From the NCBI GenBank assembly GCA_031275515.1, contig JAISOQ010000270.1, positions 1 to 6,069 on the forward strand: a DNA stretch of 6,069 nt, written 5' to 3'. This DNA is from Treponema sp. (lineage in GTDB: Bacteria > Spirochaetota > Spirochaetia > Treponematales > Breznakiellaceae). Under the pieces are notes generated by a model, which saw nothing but the letters and a program-made list of their open reading frames with translations, had not been told where the DNA came from and made no database searches. A program made the position numbers and the translations under genes. Positions 1 through 5,884 of the stretch are shown in pieces (within the stretch, counting starts at the first letter, position 1; every line of letters begins with the position of its first letter).

Positions 1-75
1 ATGCCCCGGGAATTTCTGCCCCCTGTCGTCTTTATCCCCGATATTCTTGGCGACTTCCTTGACGGTTTGATACAT
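1..75 (-). CDS. alternative minus-strand reading at the left edge, partial N-terminus
   Basis: Reading leftward from an ATG at 75-73 gives 25 codons open to the window edge, beginning MYQTVKEVAKNIGDKDD. The peptide is rich in Lys, Asp and Gln and uses G/C-ending codons more than the opposite frame does, which fits a genuine N-terminus. The frame is open further upstream to about position 208, but that stretch consists of repeat-like DNA and is unlikely to be coded. The only ribosome-binding-like sequence is a weak AGGG a few bases before the ATG. I do not recognise the family. This entry and the plus-strand ORF over the same bases exclude each other, and sequence left of the window would decide. 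Confidence 0.2.
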   Translation of the reverse strand, partial: MYQTVKEVAKNIGDKDDRGQKFPGH

Positions 76-120
76 CTTGCCCTGAAAACGCTGGAACCGA
101 AAATAGACCTGGGGTATTAA
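1..120 (+). CDS. short edge ORF, uncertain hypothetical protein (39 aa)
   Basis: The first base of the window begins an ATG that reads for 39 codons to a TAA at 118-120. The product would be small and hydrophobic, ending in ...KIDLGY, with no motif I recognise. No ribosome binding site can be judged because nothing lies upstream in the window. The frame might equally be the tail of a longer gene cut by the edge, with the ATG internal. The opposite strand is also open here and its translation looks somewhat more protein-like (see the minus-strand entry). At most one of the two readings should be real. An inverted repeat at 130-151 follows the stop and could end a transcript coming from this side, but it has no T-run. 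I do not assign a function. Confidence 0.22.
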   Translation: MPREFLPPVVFIPDILGDFLDGLIHLALKTLEPKIDLGY

Positions 121-129
121 CCGAGCCTG

Positions 130-151
130 TCCCAAAATTGAAGTTTTGGGA
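130..151. repeat. perfect 8-bp inverted repeat (hairpin)
   Basis: TCCCAAAA at 130-137 and TTTTGGGA at 144-151 are exact reverse complements around a 6-base loop, TTGAAG. On transcription in either direction it would form a short stem-loop. Neither side has a convincing T-run, so it is a weak terminator at best. Its position beside the repeat-like block at 183-244 and beside an edge ORF suggests a dispersed intergenic repeat or the remnant end of a mobile element. That interpretation is inference. Confidence 0.5.
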
Positions 152-182
152 AATCCTAATCCGCCGCGTCGGACCGGAGATA

Positions 183-244
183 GATTATCCACGGATTACG
201 CGAATTTATCCGAATAATCCATGAAAACCAGCGTTAATTCGCGG
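183..244. repeat. intergenic repeat-like block with inverted CGCGAATT arms
   Basis: This AT-rich block is made of related short units: ATTATCCACGGATTACG, then TTATCCGAATAATCCATG, then AGCGTTAATTCGCGG. CGCGAATT at 199-206 and AATTCGCG at 236-243 form a perfect 8-bp inverted repeat with 29 bases between the arms. There is no plausible reading frame. Its look matches the degenerate 'AATCCGTG/AATCCGCG'-type intergenic repeats seen in many bacterial genomes, so I read it as a dispersed non-coding repeat and not a regulatory site of the next gene. Copy number cannot be judged from this window. Confidence 0.45.
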
Positions 245-289
245 ACAAGTCTTAAATGATGCCGCGCCGGACCGCCCATAATATTTCTC

Positions 290-317
290 TTGCCTTTCCC
301 CTGAAGTATGCTAAAAT
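290..317 (+). promoter_or_regulatory. sigma-70-type promoter of the glutamate synthase-like gene
   Basis: TTGCCT at 290-295 serves as a -35 box. After 16 bases comes TAAAAT at 312-317, a five-of-six match to the -10 consensus. It is preceded by TG at 309-310, which makes an extended -10 (TGCTAAAAT). Transcription would start near 324 and leave a leader of about 37 bases before the ATG at 361. The position also argues against the longer ORF beginning at 256, whose start would lie upstream of the promoter. Confidence 0.6.
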
Positions 318-348
318 AACTCATTACAATAAAGGAGAGTACCATTCC

Positions 349-357
349 AAGGAGAGG
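349..357 (+). promoter_or_regulatory. Shine-Dalgarno site that fixes the start at 361
   Basis: AAGGAGAGG at 349-357 is a good match to the anti-Shine-Dalgarno sequence. Its AAGGAG core ends 6 bases before the ATG at 361. This favours the 530-residue product over a 565-residue product from the ATG at 256, which has no such site and whose extra 35 residues look non-coding. A second copy of the core AAGGAGAG lies at 332-339, 17 bases upstream. Confidence 0.75.
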
Positions 358-360
358 CGT

Positions 361-1953
361 ATGAATTTACAAAGACCGAACAGTAATGACGCTACCCGTT
401 CGGCAAACCGCTCAACCAGTGTTGTTCCATCCAGCGGTCTGTGTTCCCGTTGTATCGACGGATGCAAGGGAAACTGCGAAGTATTTAAGGCTGCTTACCG
501 GGGCAGGGAACTCATCTATCCCGGCCCATTCGGGGATGTTACCGCAGGGGGAGACAAGAATTACCCCGTGGATTATTCCCACCTGAACATCCAGGGTTAC
601 GCCCAGGGCGCCTGGGGCCTACCCGAAGGCGTAGCCGCGGATCCCGACAACGCCCGGTTCCCTTTAGTCGATACGGAGACTTCCTACGGCTGGGATAAAA
701 AAGTAAAGATGGCGGTCCCCATCTTCACCGGCGCATTGGGATCCACCGAGATCGCCCGAAAAAACTGGGAACACTTCGCCGTAGGGGCCGCCATTTCCGG
801 GGTGACCATCGTCTGCGGAGAGAACGTCTGCGGCATAGACCCTGCCTTGGAACTCAGCGCGGATAAGAAAGTAGTTAAAGCGCCGGACATGGACCGGCGT
901 ATTGAGGCCTACAAAAAGTACCATTCGGGCTACGGTGAAATCCTCATTCAGATGAATGTGGAGGATACCAACCTGGGCGTGGCGGAATACATCATTGATA
1001 AACATAAAATCGAAACCATTGAACTCAAATGGGGGCAGGGCGCCAAGTGTATAGGCGGAGAAATCAAGGTCAATCAGATTGAACGGGCCCTGGAACTCCA
1101 GCGCCGGGGATACATCGTTACCCCGGACCCCTCGGACCCGGTTAATCAGGCCGCATACAAGTCCGGGGCCATCAGGGAATTCGAGCGCCACAGCCGCCTG
1201 GGTTTTGTCACCCGGGAAAGCTTCATGAAGGAAGTAGAACGCCTGCGGGGGCTGGGTTTTAAGCGTATTACCCTGAAAACCGGGGCCTACAGCCTTAAAG
1301 AACTGGCTATGGCGATCCGGTACTCCTCGGATGCGAAGATAGACCTCCTCACCATAGACGGCGCTTCCGGGGGAACCGGGATGAGCCCCTGGCGCATGAT
1401 GGAAGAATGGGGCGTTCCTTCTCTTTATCTCCACAGCGCCGCCTATGAATATGCGTCCATTCTTGCGGCCCAGGGCAAACAAGTACCGGACCTGGCCTTT
1501 GCGGGAGGGTTCAGCACCGAAGACCACGTATTCAAGGCCCTGGCTTTGGGGGATCCCTACGTTAAGGCGGTCTGCATGGGCCGGGCCCTGATGATACCCG
1601 GCATGGCGGGCAAGAACATAGCTCAGTGGATCAAAGAGGGGAATCTCCCGAGAAACGTGGCTGAATACGGTTCGTCGGCGGAAGAGATCTTCCTGAATTA
1701 CGAGCGGGTCAGGAAGATCCTGGGCAGTGAGGAAATCAAAAACATCCCCCTGGGCGCCATCGGCATCTACAGTTATGCCGACAAGATCAAAGTCGGTTTG
1801 CAGCAGCTAATGGCCGGCGCCCGGCGTTTCAACCTTTCCGTCATAAGCCGGCAGGACCTTATGTCTCTGACCGAGGAATGCGCCAAGGTAACGGGCATCC
1901 CCTACCTGATGGACTGTTACCGGGAAGAAGCCTTGAAGATTCTGAAAGAGTAG
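361..1953 (+). CDS. FMN-binding glutamate synthase-domain protein with N-terminal Cys cluster
   Basis: The 530-residue product is a stand-alone version of the FMN/synthase domain of glutamate synthase (GltS domain, TIM-barrel). Visible landmarks are CGENVCG at 152-158, the loop KWGQGAK at 223-229, ITLKTGAY at 303-310, the FMN-phosphate-type loop IDGASGGTGMSPW at 332-344, FAGGFS at 380-385 and VCMGRAL at 404-410. There is no N-terminal glutaminase domain, no C-terminal GltB beta-helix domain and no adjacent gltD, so the nitrogen source and electron donor are unknown. An N-terminal C28-x2-C31-x3-C35-x3-C39 motif could bind an Fe-S cluster. The CHLNTCP-type cysteine segment that ligates the 3Fe-4S cluster in GltB is not seen after the barrel; only C405 remains there. 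The protein is probably cytosolic, with no signal peptide or membrane segment. It is likely a flavin oxidoreductase of amino-acid metabolism; true glutamate synthase activity is not assured. The gene has its own promoter and is followed by a strong hairpin, so it is probably monocistronic. The family call is firm, the reaction is not. Confidence 0.9.
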   Translation: MNLQRPNSNDATRSANRSTSVVPSSGLCSRCIDGCKGNCEVFKAAYRGRELIYPGPFGDVTAGGDKNYPVDYSHLNIQGYAQGAWGLPEGVAADPDNARFPLVDTETSYGWDKKVKMAVPIFTGALGSTEIARKNWEHFAVGAAISGVTIVCGENVCGIDPALELSADKKVVKAPDMDRRIEAYKKYHSGYGEILIQMNVEDTNLGVAEYIIDKHKIETIELKWGQGAKCIGGEIKVNQIERALELQRRGYIVTPDPSDPVNQAAYKSGAIREFERHSRLGFVTRESFMKEVERLRGLGFKRITLKTGAYSLKELAMAIRYSSDAKIDLLTIDGASGGTGMSPWRMMEEWGVPSLYLHSAAYEYASILAAQGKQVPDLAFAGGFSTEDHVFKALALGDPYVKAVCMGRALMIPGMAGKNIAQWIKEGNLPRNVAEYGSSAEEIFLNYERVRKILGSEEIKNIPLGAIGIYSYADKIKVGLQQLMAGARRFNLSVISRQDLMSLTEECAKVTGIPYLMDCYREEALKILKE

Positions 1954-1973
1954 CCCTGTCCAAAGAATTTAAC

Positions 1974-1998
1974 TGCGGATCAGGTCTCCTGATCCGCA
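1974..1998 (+). terminator. strong hairpin downstream of the glutamate synthase-like gene
   Basis: TGCGGATCAGG (1974-1984) and CCTGATCCGCA (1988-1998) pair perfectly over 11 bp around the 3-base loop TCT, starting 20 bases after the stop codon. It is followed only by AATTTCC, so the U-tract is poor. It may act as an intrinsic terminator, a transcript-stabilising 3' hairpin, or both. The stem is nearly symmetrical on the other strand, but no gene there would use it. Confidence 0.62.
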
Positions 1999-2004
1999 AA
2001 TTTC

Positions 2005-2041
2005 CTCCCGGCGGACGGCAGCCGGGGGATAAAAAATTTTT
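2005..2041 (+). terminator. second hairpin followed by A6T5 tract
   Basis: CTCCCGGC (2005-2012) pairs with GCCGGGGG (2021-2028), with one G-T pair and an 8-base loop. After TAAAAAA a run of five T (2037-2041) follows. The distance between stem and T-run is longer than in a standard intrinsic terminator, so this may be a back-up terminator. The A6T5 tract also lies about 43-53 bases before the predicted hrpA start of transcription, where an UP-element or bent DNA would sit. Both roles are inference. Confidence 0.4.
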
Positions 2042-2048
2042 CCTGCGG

Positions 2049-2077
2049 TTAAAATTATCTTTAAATTCCGTTATGAT
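2049..2077 (+). promoter_or_regulatory. predicted hrpA promoter, placed for a leaderless transcript
   Basis: TTAAAA at 2049-2054 (four of six matches to -35), 17 bases, then TATGAT at 2072-2077 (five of six matches to -10). Six bases separate the -10 box from the ATG at 2084, so transcription would begin at or within a base or two of the start codon. There is no Shine-Dalgarno sequence in the preceding TTATGATTATCCT. The A6T5 tract at 2031-2041 lies in UP-element position. Confidence 0.5.
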
Positions 2078-2083
2078 TATCCT

Positions 2084-4702
2084 ATGAAATATTTGGAACT
2101 TCCGGTTTACCGGCATAAGGATTTGATCCTGGAGGCTCTGTCGCATAACCAGGTGATCGTCGTTGAAAGCCCCACAGGATCGGGAAAAACCACCCAAATG
2201 CCGGTCATACTGTACGAAGCGGGGTATGCCAAAAACGGAATCATCGGCGTCACCCAGCCCCGGCGTATCGCGGCAATGTCGGTGAGCGAGTACATAGCCC
2301 GCCAATTGGGGACGGAGATGCCGGGCGTTGTAGGCTACAAGATGCGCTTTGAGGACAAAACCAGTCAAAATACCAGTATCAAGATCATGACCGATGGAAT
2401 ACTGCTCCAGGAGATGAAGCTGGATCCCTGGCTTTCAAAATACAGTCTTTTGATGGTTGACGAGGCCCACGAGCGGAGCCTCAACATTGACTTTATCCTC
2501 GGGCTGCTCAAACGGGTCCTGGAAGCCCGGCGGGATTTCAAGGTTATCATCTCCTCGGCAACCATCAACGCCCAGGTTTTTGCCGAATACTTTGGGGAAC
2601 ATCCCGGCGTCGCCCTGCCGGAGGTCCCGGTGGTAAAGATAGACGCCATAACCTACCCCATCACCCTCATCTACGATCCGCCGGCTGTCCAGGGGGAAAA
2701 AAACGGCGGACCCGCATCCGGCGGGCTTGCGTCCGGCGAACCTGCCTCCGGTGAAGGCCGGCGGAACAGGCGGGGGCCCGGCGGGGGGCTTCCGGGCAGT
2801 CTGGCCGGGGAAGCCCTGCTTGCCAAAATCGAGGGGATCACCGGGCGGTTCATCAGCGAAAAGCGGGAGGGGGACATCCTTATCTTCCTTCCCGGCGAAA
2901 AGATGATCAAGGACTGCATGGGCCGCCTGGCTGCGGGGCCTGTGGGAAAGTACCTTCACCTGATCCCCCTGTACGGCAGACTTGGCAAGGACGAGCAGGA
3001 ACGGGTCTTTGACGCTCCCCCAAGGGGCAAAACCAAGGCGGTGATCGCCACCAATATCGCCGAAACATCGGTAACCATAGACGGGGTAACTGCGGTGATC
3101 GATTCGGGGCTGTCCAAGCTCAACTACTACAACCCCCGGACCTTTACCTCCAGCCTGGTGGAAGCCCCCATTTCCAAGGCTTCGGCGAACCAGCGCAAGG
3201 GCCGGGCCGGACGGACCCGGGAGGGAACCTGTTACCGCCTGTATTCCCGCAAGGATTTTGAGAACCGGCCCCTTTTTACCACCGAAGATATTTTCCGCAC
3301 CGACCTTTCCGAGGTGGTCCTCAGGATGGCGGATTTAGGGGTTACCGCTTTTGAGGAATTCGACTTCATCTCCCCGCCGGGACGCGAAGGGCTCCTGGCG
3401 GCGGTGGAGACCCTCAGCCTGCTGGACGCCCTGGAAGCGGACAAAACCCTTTCCAGGATAGGCAAGATGATGACCGAATTCCCCCTCCCCCCCCGGCAGT
3501 CCCGGATCATCGTGGAAGCCCTTCTGAGCTATCCCGAAGTCACTGAGGAGACCATCATCGCCGCGGCTTTTCTTTCCACCCAAAGTCCCTATGTTCTGCC
3601 TCCGGGGGAAGAGACCGACGCGCGGCGGGCGCACCACCGTTTCCGGGACCCGGACGGGGATTTTGTTTCCTGTCTCAAGCTGTTCCGCGCCTATGGGGAG
3701 GCCCCCAGGAAAGACAGGTTCTGCGAGAAAAACTACCTGGACGAGCGGGCTATGGCGGAAATCGCCAACGTCACAGGCCAGCTTGAGGAGATCGTCTCCG
3801 GTATGGGGCTGCCCCTGCTTTCCGGCGGGCCGGTGGAAGATTACCTTTCCGCAGTGGCCACGGGGCTTATTCAGTTTGTCTGCGTGCGGGAAGGACGGGA
3901 GATGTACCGGAGCCTTACGGCGGACCGCATTCTCATCCATCCCGGTTCGGTGATGTTCAGGATGGACCCCCAATACATCGTGGCGGGGGAAATCATCAGG
4001 ACCACCCGGATGTACGCCATGTCCGTGTCCCCCCTGCCCCCGAGGGTCTTAGAAAAACTCAAGGACGGGTTGTTCGAGGCTCTGGGGGGCAAGTCCGCCG
4101 GGGCTGCCGAAAGGACCGGCGCGGAAGGGAGAAAACCGGGACGCATCCGGGACTTTACGAATACCATCAAGCTGGGGAACGAGGTCTTCGACATCAAGAT
4201 CGTCAAGGGTAAGAAGTTCGTGTCCCTCCCCTGGGAGAAGCTCTCCAGGGTGAAGGACGACGCCGGCGATCCTTCTGTGTACAAGGGTCTTAGAGGGACC
4301 ATAATCCTGGACGGCAGGTATACCCTCTTGCAGGAAGAAAAGCTGTCCCTCATCCTGTCGTTGGTTTCCACCCTGGAAATAGACGACGCCCTAATCCGGG
4401 CCTGGCCCAGAAAAACCGGCTTCAATTCCCGGGAAAATCCCGATGCCCTGCTTGCCGCCCTGCCCCTCCTGGTGACTCCCGCAGTATGGAAGCCGGGTAA
4501 AAAGGAGCTGGGTTTCATTTGTCTTTTCACCGACGGATCGGGGAATTACTGGTTCAAGTGTTCCCGGGGCTTCCACACCAGCCTCAACGAGAGTCTTTCG
4601 GCTCTGGAATCCCTGATAGACGAACTGGGGGACGAGGTGGACATAGAAAAGAAGCATGTGGTAAATCAGACCTACCGGAGGCTTTCGGATTATTTGGGGT
4701 AG
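2084..4702 (+). CDS. hrpA: ATP-dependent DEAH-box RNA helicase, HrpA type
   Basis: The 872-residue product has the full DEAH helicase motif set: Walker A SPTGSGKTT (29-37), TQPRR (57-61), TDGIL (103-107), DEAH (126-129), SAT (158-160), LIFLPGE (266-272), TNIAETSVTI (323-332) and QRKGRAGR (370-377). A helicase-associated region (about 400-540) and a probable OB-fold region (about 590-655) follow. DEAH and TQPRR fit HrpA and not HrpB. HrpA-family proteins unwind RNA using ATP in the cytosol; roles in mRNA processing and ribosome rescue are reported in E. coli, and in gene regulation in Borrelia. The protein is much shorter than the roughly 1300-residue E. coli HrpA and ends in a module (about 688-872) I cannot name. 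A Gly/Ala/Ser-rich insert at about 202-242 interrupts the region between motifs III and IV, and a second linker lies at 668-687. The ATG at 2084 is forced: the in-frame stop TAA at 2030-2032 lies upstream with no ATG, GTG or TTG between, and the next Met lies past Walker A. No Shine-Dalgarno is present. Confidence 0.93.
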   Translation: MKYLELPVYRHKDLILEALSHNQVIVVESPTGSGKTTQMPVILYEAGYAKNGIIGVTQPRRIAAMSVSEYIARQLGTEMPGVVGYKMRFEDKTSQNTSIKIMTDGILLQEMKLDPWLSKYSLLMVDEAHERSLNIDFILGLLKRVLEARRDFKVIISSATINAQVFAEYFGEHPGVALPEVPVVKIDAITYPITLIYDPPAVQGEKNGGPASGGLASGEPASGEGRRNRRGPGGGLPGSLAGEALLAKIEGITGRFISEKREGDILIFLPGEKMIKDCMGRLAAGPVGKYLHLIPLYGRLGKDEQERVFDAPPRGKTKAVIATNIAETSVTIDGVTAVIDSGLSKLNYYNPRTFTSSLVEAPISKASANQRKGRAGRTREGTCYRLYSRKDFENRPLFTTEDIFRTDLSEVVLRMADLGVTAFEEFDFISPPGREGLLAAVETLSLLDALEADKTLSRIGKMMTEFPLPPRQSRIIVEALLSYPEVTEETIIAAAFLSTQSPYVLPPGEETDARRAHHRFRDPDGDFVSCLKLFRAYGEAPRKDRFCEKNYLDERAMAEIANVTGQLEEIVSGMGLPLLSGGPVEDYLSAVATGLIQFVCVREGREMYRSLTADRILIHPGSVMFRMDPQYIVAGEIIRTTRMYAMSVSPLPPRVLEKLKDGLFEALGGKSAGAAERTGAEGRKPGRIRDFTNTIKLGNEVFDIKIVKGKKFVSLPWEKLSRVKDDAGDPSVYKGLRGTIILDGRYTLLQEEKLSLILSLVSTLEIDDALIRAWPRKTGFNSRENPDALLAALPLLVTPAVWKPGKKELGFICLFTDGSGNYWFKCSRGFHTSLNESLSALESLIDELGDEVDIEKKHVVNQTYRRLSDYLG
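2708..2752 (+). repeat. three 15-bp imperfect tandem repeats inside hrpA
   Basis: Three consecutive 15-base units, GGACCCGCATCCGGC, GGGCTTGCGTCCGGC and GAACCTGCCTCCGGT, encode GPASG, GLASG and EPASG at residues 209-223. They are in frame, so changes in unit number would keep the gene intact. They sit in a Gly-, Arg- and Pro-rich surface linker between helicase motifs III and IV that most family members lack or have shorter. Confidence 0.75.
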
Positions 4703-4715
4703 GCGGGGATGGGGA

Positions 4716-4744
4716 ATTTCCCGGCTTTGCATTTCACCGGAAAT
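4716..4744. terminator. imperfect hairpin between convergent hrpA and hemW
   Basis: ATTTCCCGG at 4716-4724 pairs with CCGGAAAT at 4737-4744 as an 8-bp stem with one bulged C and a 12-base loop. It sits in the 48-bp gap between the stop codons of two convergent genes, where a shared bidirectional terminator would be expected. No long T-run follows on either strand, so termination strength is uncertain. Confidence 0.35.
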
Positions 4745-4750
4745 AAGCCT

Positions 4751-5878
4751 TCATCCCAGTTCCTCAAATACTTCGAGCAGGAAGGGGTTAAGCAGCAAAA
4801 GCCCGCCGGGGGTTAACGCCGTCTTTCCGCCCTCCAACAGGCCCCGTTTCCGCCAGCGTTCCACTGTCCGGGGGATAAGCGCCTCCGGCTCCGTTCCGAA
4901 CCGGGTTTTGAAGAGTTCCCGGTCCGGCCCTTCGGTATACCGGAACCCCATCAGGAAGGTTTCTTTGATGAGGGTCGGCCTGTCCAAAAACTCAAAGGTG
5001 ATGCCGCCGTCGTGCTCCGCAAACCCAGGCGCAGGGTACGCGCCGGCATCCGCTTTTACGGTATACCTCAGGCCCGTACCCTTATGGTCGTCTATGACGG
5101 TCCCTGACGCGGCGGGGCCTATGCCCAGCCAGTTTTCCATGCGCCAATAGCGGATATTGTGCCGCGACCGTTTTCCCGGTCGGGAGAAGTTGGACACTTC
5201 ATATTGAGCATATCCCGCCTTTTCCAAGGCGTCCCTGCCCAGAAGCCAGAGCCGGTCCGCCTCGTCATCCGGAGGGCTGCCCGGCAGCTTAGGGTCTGCG
5301 GTCAGGGCGTAGAGGGAGATATGGGCGGGGTTAAAGGCCAGGAGTGTTTCTATGTCCCGCAGCAGGACCGTTTCGTCCTGACCGGGAAGTCCCGACATGA
5401 GGTCTGCGGAAAATGCGCCGGGAAACAAGGCGGAAACCAGGGAGAGGCGTTCCGGGAGGAGGCTCCCCTCCCCTACCCGGTGAACTAGACGGCGGGAAGG
5501 CTCGTAAAAGGTCTGGACCCCCAGGCTTATGCGGCTTACCCCGCACTCCCAGCAGGCGCGGAGGAAGGCCGCATCCGCGGATTCGGGGTTGGCCTCCACC
5601 GTGACTTCCTCCGGCCAGGCGGGCAGGAGAGACCGGAGGCCGGCGAGAAGGCGCGTTATCCGGGCCGCGCCCAGGACGGAAGGGGTGCCGCCTCCCAGGT
5701 ATAGGGTGGGGACCCGGTTTACCGCGAAACGGGCCAGGTAATCCCGGACATCCCCAAGGAGGGCGTCTATAAAAGCCTCAAGTCCGGGGCCGCCGGGACG
5801 GACCGGAAGGGAGTAAAAGTCGCAATAGCCGCAGGAACCGGCGCAGAAAGGTATGTGGAGGTAAAGCGAGGCTTCCAT
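4751..5878 (-). CDS. hemW: HemW-type radical SAM protein (heme chaperone family)
   Basis: The 375-residue product starts MEASLYLHIPFC and has the radical-SAM motif C12-x3-C16-x2-C19, which binds the 4Fe-4S cluster with S-adenosylmethionine. F21 stands where coproporphyrinogen dehydrogenase HemN has a fourth cysteine (CxxxCxxCxC). This CxF signature marks HemW, formerly misnamed HemN. Other landmarks are YLGGGTPS (60-67), TVEANPES (93-100), ISLGVQTF (117-124), SADLMSGLPGQ (157-167), YEVSNFSRPG (226-235) and HNIRYW (240-245), the HNxxYW motif of HemW. A C-terminal HemN_C-like region follows from about residue 300. Length is normal for the family. HemW proteins in other bacteria bind heme and pass it to target proteins; no heme-related gene is visible here, so that role is by homology only. 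The start is forced: an in-frame TAA lies 12 bases upstream (5890-5888) and the Cys motif begins at residue 12. The start has no Shine-Dalgarno site. The gene converges on hrpA. Confidence 0.93.
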   Translation of the reverse strand: MEASLYLHIPFCAGSCGYCDFYSLPVRPGGPGLEAFIDALLGDVRDYLARFAVNRVPTLYLGGGTPSVLGAARITRLLAGLRSLLPAWPEEVTVEANPESADAAFLRACWECGVSRISLGVQTFYEPSRRLVHRVGEGSLLPERLSLVSALFPGAFSADLMSGLPGQDETVLLRDIETLLAFNPAHISLYALTADPKLPGSPPDDEADRLWLLGRDALEKAGYAQYEVSNFSRPGKRSRHNIRYWRMENWLGIGPAASGTVIDDHKGTGLRYTVKADAGAYPAPGFAEHDGGITFEFLDRPTLIKETFLMGFRYTEGPDRELFKTRFGTEPEALIPRTVERWRKRGLLEGGKTALTPGGLLLLNPFLLEVFEELG

Positions 5879-5884
5879 CGCCGT

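Noticed and set aside
256..360. In-frame 35-residue extension of the glutamate synthase-like protein from an ATG at 256
   Set aside because: The extension spans the extended -10 promoter and the Shine-Dalgarno site, has no ribosome binding site of its own and reads as non-coding.
664..1527. A 287-codon open frame on the minus strand across the glutamate synthase-like gene
   Set aside because: It lies wholly antisense to a conserved domain, its translation has no recognisable motif, and long antisense frames are common opposite GC-rich genes.
2708..2752. The tandem 15-bp units as a CRISPR or regulatory repeat
   Set aside because: They are contiguous, have no spacers and stay in frame inside a clear protein-coding gene.
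2435..2959. A 174-codon minus-strand frame opposite hrpA, and a similar 212-codon frame at 3335-3973
   Set aside because: Both are antisense to conserved helicase regions and show no protein-like motifs; they are by-products of GC-biased codons.
4751..5878. Annotation as oxygen-independent coproporphyrinogen dehydrogenase HemN
   Set aside because: The fourth cysteine of CxxxCxxCxC is replaced by Phe and the HNxxYW motif is present, both pointing to HemW.
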